This document shows, piece after piece, positions 58,272 to 64,000 of a stretch of 64,000 nt of DNA. A program made the translations under genes and the position numbers. The notes below the pieces were generated by a model. It worked only from the letters and a program-made list of their open reading frames with translations. It was not told where the DNA came from and did not search any database. This DNA comes from Mytilus trossulus (taxonomy: Eukaryota > Mollusca > Bivalvia > Mytilida > Mytilidae), in NCBI RefSeq assembly GCF_036588685.1, contig NC_086384.1:59192110-59256109 (forward strand), in the 5' to 3' direction. Numbering within the stretch: position 1 is the first letter of the stretch; every line of letters begins with the position of its first letter.

Positions 58272-59461
58272 GAAAAAAGTATTGCAACACCTTGATTTTT
58301 TAAAACTTGTAAAATCAGTCTCTTATATTGGATGTAATATGATAAAATATCTGTAAAATAATATTGAAACGTTGTTAATGATAACATTGGCTTTAAAACG
58401 AACAAAACATGTATGAAATTATTTTTTTTATCTAATCAAAATTTTTTTTTACAAAATGAAGTGTTTTTTGTTAAAAAAAAATGCATTTTACAACTTTTAC
58501 TGTAGTCGAACTTTACAATGTTAGACATTTCAAAATTAATCTCTAGGTGATTGTTCACATCATGGTTGATCGCCATACGCCAAAGAATTAGTACATTGTG
58601 CGCAGCCTCCATTCAAATGGATAACCTCATCTTAACGTCTTCTGATTCCTGAAATAAGTCGACTAATGTGTTGCTAAGCTAGCAGCAACCATTCTTAACG
58701 AGGACTTGTTTGAACTGGGGTGTCCTTTCATGCAATTTACGTCAAAAAGTGTCCCATATATGATCGATATGGTTCAAATTCGGGCTACAATTGGGCCAAG
58801 GAAGATAAACCGAATTCCATTTGTTCGTAGGCAAAAGTCTCCGAAATGGTATTATCGCACGATAACCGGAAGCGATGAGCCGATCTCGAACAGCTCTTGT
58901 TTAAAGGCTCCTGTATGGTCATCATTCTCTTTTTAGGATCGTATTGTTTGCAATGGGTTTCCTTCTGACCAACCTTCATTATGCATTATTTTCCCAAGCA
59001 GATGTTACAGCGGGTCTCATTGACCTAGGAAGGTCTTTAACATCGTTTCTTGCCTGGTTTTTATTCCCAAAACGACTTATAGTGGAATGGTGATGACCAA
59101 CAATACGTGCAATTATCACAGCGACATACACAATGTACCTGCTTCCCTCATGCTTGATATCTGCCAACTTGCTGAAGTTATGAGTTGCGGATGACCAATT
59201 ACAAGGTATCAATAACATAAACTAATAAACTTGGTTAATAAAGTGTTGAAAACAAAAAGGATAAAAACATCTGTTTTAGTCTTTACGAGTACAGTAGCTG
59301 CATGTGCAGATAGGAACTGATAGAGTCGGTATTTATTGATTAAAATCAGCTGTTATTTAAATAATGTTTAACTAGTTCTATTTCAAAAATTTATTTAACA
59401 AAAAAATAAAAAGTGTTTTTTTTTAATTTGAATTTCAATTTGGTGTTGCAATACTTTTTTC
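58272..59461 (-). mobile_element. Tc1-like transposon relic
   Basis: Exact 20-bp terminal inverted repeats GAAAAAAGTATTGCAACACC (58272-58291) and its inverse at 59442-59461; 1190 bp in all. A broken minus-strand transposase lies inside. The TA target duplication is visible only on the right (CTTTTTTC|TA); on the left it reads AT. Confidence 0.85.
58550..59218 (-). pseudogene. broken Tc1-like transposase
   Basis: N-terminal part from 59218: a helix-turn-helix-like IARIVGHHHSTISRF, then the linker KDLPRSMRPAVTS, which matches the usual DRPRSGRP linker of Tc1 transposases, then a stop near 58979. Further along, after frame changes, HRFRLSCD, and near 58720-58760 WDTF and KLHERTPQ. Much of the catalytic core is missing and several stops occur, so it is inactive. 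Confidence 0.75.
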
Positions 59462-59878
59462 TATGTGTATATTTAGAGGTGAATTATCATTTATTTTTGT
59501 TTGTTTACTTTTTTTATTTCAATAGATCTTTCTAAGTTTTTAGATCTTACTGTTTCAATAAGCATGTAATATTTGCCACTACGTAGATGTAGAGCAGCTA
59601 ACAATAAAACAATACTTTAGTGCATACCAGGGTTTATTCTTAAATAGAGCAAATACTAATTTGTCACGATTAAAGAATAAACATTCTTAATAATCCAGAT
59701 TAAATATATTTTTGTTAATTGTAAAATGCTACATTAAAGTACAACCGTTATATGTCTATATAATATTAACCAGTTTTATAGGATCAAAGATTAGGAATTA
59801 AGATCGTTGTTATTTTGAGAAAAAAAATGGCGGACAGAAAATAAGAAAATTAGAGAAACCATCAGGAATATCAGAAAT
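59462..59878 (+). other. upstream region of LRR-C
   Basis: AT-rich, no clear promoter element. ATGGCGGACAGAAAATAA at 59827 is a very short upstream open frame that could lie in the leader. Confidence 0.35.
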
Positions 59879-60734
59879 ATGGCCCTTCTTTTAACCATTC
59901 TGATGTTTTGTATCTACAATGGTGATGCAGCGACACCTACCGGATGTACAGGAGATAGTTCCGATAGTTCTATCATTCATTACACGTGCGACAAGACAAG
60001 TATCGGTGGATCTATCAGTTTCGCTGGATTCACGGATTCTGAGCCACAGAGGCTAACCATCTACAGCGCCAGTGGTACAGTTTCCGCGGGAACATTTAGC
60101 GGTTTCAGCGCATTTAGTGGTGTTAACTCTGATTACCCGGCAACCCTTCAGTTCCTATGTTCAGGATCACTTACGTTTTCTACAGGGACGTTCGGTGATC
60201 TCGGGTATTTTGAGGAGGTTGTTATCAAAGATTGTACTACTTCTTTGATTGCCAGTATGTTTAATAGTCTTGGAACGGCGAACAAGATATCGATCAGTGG
60301 TGGAACACTATCAACCATTGATGCTGGGACATTCACAAGCCTCGATATCACACCAATATCCACAACAGCAAGTCCAAGAGGAGAGCTGAGCATCAAAAAC
60401 GTAGTACTAACGCCAGGAACATTTCCCTCGACATTCTTTAATCCACTGACGAATATTAAATTCATATATTTGGAGAATCTAGGCCTGACATCTGTTGATG
60501 CTGCGTGGTTCAGCAGTAACACAGCCCTCGTATATCTGTCTCTGGCTAACAATCAGATCACAACACTCCCGAGTACTATGTTTGATACAACATTGGCGTT
60601 ACTGTATATCAATTTACACGGGGCTCCTTTGGATTGTACAGATACTAGTACCACTTGGTATTATGATTACACTGTAGCCAACAACATCACTTTTGACGGA
60701 GCAGCTGTCTGTTCAACTCCAGCTGCTGAACAAT
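59879..60734 (+). CDS. LRR-C exon 1
   Basis: ATG at 59879. Ends GCTGAACAAT before donor GTAAGT at 60735; reading on gives Cys-Lys-stop. The last 80 or so bases, which code for conserved C-cap sequence, found the 92-bp array. Confidence 0.85.
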
Positions 60735-62751
60735 GTAAGTAATCACTTGGTATTATGACTACGCTGTAGCCAATAACATCACTTTTGACGGAGCAGCTGT
60801 CTGTTCAACTCCAGCTGCTGAACAATGTAAGTAATCACTTGGTATTATGACTACGCTGTAGCCAATAACATCACTTTTGACGGAGCAGCTGTCTGTTCAA
60901 CTCCAGCTGCTGAACAATGTAAGTTGTCACTTGGTACCGTATAGCGGGTTATTTTCGCGGGGTGCAAATTTTCGCTTATTTTCGCGGACAGAACTTAATC
61001 GACAAAATAAATTCCGCCAAATTAAAAGTGTACATACAAAGGTATTAATAAAAGTTTTTAATCCGCCAAAATAATAACCGCCAAAATATTTCGTATACCT
61101 TGTTCAATGAAAATCGCGAAATTTTACATCCGCGAAAATAACCCGCTATACGGTATTATGATTACGCTGTAGCCAATAACATCACTTTTGACGGAGCAGC
61201 TGTCTGTTCAACTCCAGCTGGTGAACAATGTAAGTTGTCACTTGGTATTATGATTACGCTGTAGCCAATAACATCACTTTTGACGGAGCAGCTGTCTGTT
61301 CAACTCCAGCTGCTGAACAATGTAAGTTATCACTTGGTATTATGACTACGCTGTAGCCAACAACATCACTTTTGACGGAGCAGCTGTCTGTTCAACTCCA
61401 GCTGCTGAACAATGTAAGTAATCACTTGGTATTATGACTACGCTGTAGCCAACAACATCACTTTTGATGGAGCAGCTGTCTGTTCAACTCCAGCTGCTGA
61501 ACAATGTAAGTTATCACTTGGTATTATGACTACGCTGTAGCCAATAACATCACTTTTGACGGAGCAGCTGTCTGTTCAACTCCAGCTGCTGAACAATGTA
61601 AGCTATCACTCTGTATTATGATTACACTGTAGCCAATAACATCACTTTTGTTGAAGCAGCTGTCATTTCTAGCCTAAGTGTAAGTAATCAAGTCTAAGTG
61701 TAAGTAATCAAGTGCATAGTGTATAGTTTGATTTTGTCAAATGAATTTAGTATTGTGTGGTATTATGTTACTCAAATCCGTTGAATAGCGTAAGTTAATG
61801 AGTGTGTCATGTCATAACAATATTCGAAAAACGAATTCAAAGTAATCTTTTTGTCTTTTAAATCTATCAAACAAAGGGTATAACAGTCAACGTTAAGCAA
61901 ACAACAGTTAATCAATCAGTATAATTCTGGTGAACAAGATCAATATTGAAGTCAAGGTCATTATGATACTAAAATAACAAAAATAGTGATCTTCGAGGTA
62001 AATCAGTACTTGATCAGAAAATCAGTACTTCAGAATACAACAAAACAATTATATATCATTCCTACAAAGCAGCTACTATTAAAGTGGAAAATATCTGAGA
62101 ACGATAAATGCAACTTTTGTAAAACAAAAGAAGAAGATTATTTGCATTTCTTTATTACATGTTCATTTTTGAAAGATTTTTGGGAGAAAGTACATTATCT
62201 TCTAGCAAAAATGAATTTTCAAAACAAGATATTGTCAAAACATATAGTATTTGGATACAAAAATTCAGATCAAGGATATAACGGTTTAAATTATTTCTTG
62301 ACAATTTTAGGTTTTTGTATTTACAAGTCGTACTATGTGTCAGAGCAAAAACTGAAATTTTTAGATGTGTATGCTATGTTTATAAAGGAACTACGGGGGT
62401 TTATGAATGAGAACAAAACAATATCTCATAATTTATTTTTCATAAAGTTAAAAAGATTGATATAATTGATGGAAAAAAAATAATGTTTATATTTATTTAT
62501 ATTCTGTGTATTTTCCTGGATACTCAGAAAGTATTTCACAGGGATACTTTATTGAAGCTTGGACAATGAAGTAAAGTTGTAACAAGCAATTTGATGAATA
62601 AAGAATATTTATTTGTTGTTAAAAAAAAACAACAAAAAAACCCAATTGTTATGAAATATTCAAGATGTGTGATTACTATTTCCAGATAAAAGTTTAACAG
62701 TTTGGGCACAGGCGTTTGCAACATCAACTGATGCATGCAATGGGGAAATGG
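59879..62751 (+). CDS. LRR-C: leucine-rich-repeat membrane protein, 3' part outside the window
   Basis: Exon 1 59879-60734 and exon 2 62686-62751, phase 1 at both junctions; exon 3 with the expected membrane span should lie beyond 64000. Signal peptide at residues 1-18 (ALLLTILMFCIYNGDA). The ectodomain aligns with LRR-A and LRR-B: SEPQRLTIYSASG, FSGFSAFSG, FTSLDI and a final LRR ending LINLHGAPLDC. The C-cap is altered: Cys253 is followed by Thr-Asp, so the second cysteine of the C-x-C pair is missing, while Trp260 and Cys278 remain. Exon 2 also lacks one cysteine (TDAC only, against CPYDPC and CEIPDPC). The two losses may remove one disulfide bond. Confidence 0.75.
60654..61730 (+). repeat. 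92-bp tandem array spanning the LRR-C exon 1 donor, 8 donors
   Basis: Donor GT positions: 60735 (true exon), 60827, 60919, 61230, 61322, 61414, 61506, 61598, spaced 92 bp apart except where a MITE splits one unit. Each unit repeats about 80 bases of exon 1 (WYYDYTVANNITFDG region to AAEQ), then GTAAGTAATCACT or similar. One base is missing relative to the exon (TATTATGACTACGCTG after CACTTGG, with no upstream frame). A ninth, degraded unit ends near 61680, with a further short duplication of CTAAGTGTAAGTAATCAAGT. Confidence 0.95.
60937..61153. mobile_element. 217-bp MITE inserted in the LRR-C array at a TA
   Basis: Ends CCGTATAGCGGGTTATTTTC and GAAAATAACCCGCTATACGG are exact inverses. TA flanks both sides (60935-60936 and 61154-61155) where other units have one TA (TTGGTATTATG), giving a clear target duplication. 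A TA target suggests a Tc1/mariner-type mobiliser. Confidence 0.9.
61986..62465 (+). pseudogene. 3' end of a non-LTR retrotransposon (zf-RVT-like region)
   Basis: Open frame of 159 codons. Residues 30-75 carry LLLKWKISENDKCNFC, then C-x-x-C, EDYLHFFITC and FW: the W...C-x-x-C...E-x-x-x-H-x-x-x-x-C...FW pattern found after the reverse transcriptase in LINE ORF2 proteins. The reverse transcriptase and endonuclease parts are missing, so this is a 5'-truncated copy. An A-rich stretch at 62619-62641 may be its tail. It lies in LRR-C intron 1. Confidence 0.75.
62686..62751 (+). CDS. LRR-C exon 2
   Basis: 66 bp, phase 1-1. Acceptor TACTATTTCCAG, donor AATGG|GTAAGA. Encodes KSLTVWAQAFATSTDACNGE plus Met. 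Identified by size, phase and the D-x-C position shared with exon 2 of the two paralogs; sequence similarity is weak. Confidence 0.6.
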
Positions 62752-63506
62752 GTAAGACTTCGTTTTATTTATATATCGTTTTCATCTGTAATATACATGT
62801 TAATTTTTTGGTACTTGTGATGGTGACAAAACTTGTTTCCCTCTAAACTTATTTTATTACACGAATGATTTTACTATATATTTATTTGTTTCATTTCTTT
62901 TTTTTTTTTGTAAAAGAAAGTCTGGAAACAGCTATTTATCCATGACGTAAATCCGACGTGCACTTGACAAAACCAACATCAAAATGTATTAATTTTTCGT
63001 CATCGTAAAAAGTAAAATCACAAAGATACTGAACTTAGAGGAAAATCAATTCGGAAAGTCCATCACATGGCTAAATCAAATAACAAAAGGCATAAAAAAC
63101 GAATGGACAAGAACTGTCATATTCCTGACTCGGTACAGTGTTTTCAAATGTAGAAAAAAAAGTCAAAATATGGGTACATCAGTCATCATTGTGTTACAAT
63201 TTCAAAAGGAACAATCACAGGAAGACACCAATACTCAGAAAAAGATTCCTTAATAAATAAACTAGTAGGCAGACGATGTCTCTTGTTTAAATTAATTGCA
63301 AATCATGTTACTTGTTACATGAAACCATGCCAACGTTCTAGTATGATAGTAAGAAATAGAGTTCATGTCATTCTGTAGATAATCGGAACCAAAATTTAAC
63401 ATTTGCAGGAACGATTTGGAGACTGAATGCAATTAGTTGCAGAAAAATTATGTTCTAACACATATTTCACTAAACATATATTATGATATTAGAACTATTT
63501 GGTATA
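62752..63506 (+). other. LRR-C intron 2 (part) with dispersed repeat
   Basis: 63060-63160 (GGCATAAAAAACGAATGGAC, ACTGTCATATTCCTGACTCG) is an inverse relative of the block inserted at 15286-15820. No exon 3 seen. Confidence 0.5.
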
Positions 63507-63930
63507 ATGCTCTTCAACTTTGTACTTGTTTGCTTTTATAAATATTTTGATTTGAGCGTTCCAGATGAGTCTTATGTAGATGAAACGCGCGTCTAGCGTA
63601 CTAAATTATAATTCTGGTACTTTTGATAACTATTAACACCACTGGGTCGATGCACTGCTGGTTGACGTTTCAATAATGTGGTCATTTTTATAAATTTCCT
63701 GTTTACAAAACTTTGAATTTTTCGAAAAACTAAGAATTTTCTTATCCCAGGCATAGATTACTTTAGGCGTATTTGGCACAACTTTTTGGAATTTTAGATC
63801 CTCTATGCTCTTCAACTTATAATTGACTGTTTGGTTTTATAAAAAATTTGATTTGAGCGTCACTGATGAGTCTTATGTACACGAAACGCGCCTACTAAAT
63901 TGTAATCCTGGTGCTTTTGATAATTATTGT
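63507..63930 (+). repeat. tandem pair of a dispersed mussel-type repeat (298-bp offset)
   Basis: ATGCTCTTCAACTT at 63507 and 63805, each followed 40 bp later by GATTTGAGCG, GATGAGTCTTATGTA and GAAACGCG, then ACTAAATT and TTTGATAA. I recall this block as highly repeated in Mytilus DNA. Confidence 0.7.
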
Positions 63931-64000
63931 CTGTGTTCTATATGAATTAATTTTTGTGGCTTATCAATTCAATTACATACACGTATGTATACACGTGTTT

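Overview
This is a eukaryotic, AT-rich, intron-containing window that looks like a marine mussel genome (Mytilus or a close relative). The reasons are spliced genes with GT-AG introns, AATAAA signals, a tRNA-derived SINE, pearl-like bivalve elements with GACG/CGTC microsatellites, and several dispersed sequences I recall as very common in mussel DNA, such as the GATGAGTCTTATGTA repeat near 63.5 and 63.8 kb. The species call is inference; no search was run. LAYOUT. 0.1-6.5 kb: repeats, a Mutator-like transposase fragment, a 22-bp minisatellite (about 96 copies) and a 64-bp array (11 copies). 6.5-30.5 kb: one unidentified plus-strand gene (gene 1) that I assembled from eight exons whose phases agree at all seven junctions, giving about 326 residues and ending in a stop and AATAAA. 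Its intron 2 is almost wholly a 13.9-kb array of about 205 copies of a 62-bp unit. 31.5-35.3 kb: foldback and pearl-like elements. 35.3-64 kb: a tandem cluster of three paralogous plus-strand genes (LRR-A, LRR-B, LRR-C). Each encodes a secreted leucine-rich-repeat ectodomain in exon 1, a short cysteine-bearing exon 2 and, where visible, an exon 3 with one membrane span and a basic cytoplasmic tail. LRR-C runs off the window after exon 2. Between and inside them lie a 1.4-kb foldback element, MULE-like and Tc1-like relics, MITEs, a SINE, a pearl-like element and a truncated LINE. MAIN OBSERVATION. In all four genes a splice junction itself has been tandemly amplified. The repeat unit begins in the 3' end of an exon, crosses the 5' splice site and ends in the intron, so the intron opens with a ladder of donor copies. 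This is seen after gene 1 exon 2 (62 bp, about 205 copies) and exon 3 (54 bp, about 25), after LRR-A exon 1 (40 bp, about 90), LRR-B exon 2 (about 43 bp, over 20) and LRR-C exon 1 (92 bp, 8 donors). Gene 1 also has amplified acceptor junctions before exon 1 (64 bp, 11) and exon 7 (71 bp, 2). The units are unrelated in sequence and length, so this looks like repeated independent events rather than one spreading element. In every donor array only the first donor keeps the protein open; use of a later one meets a stop within about 25 codons. For the LRR genes that would leave a protein without its membrane span. How the arrays arise and whether distal donors are used cannot be told from DNA alone.
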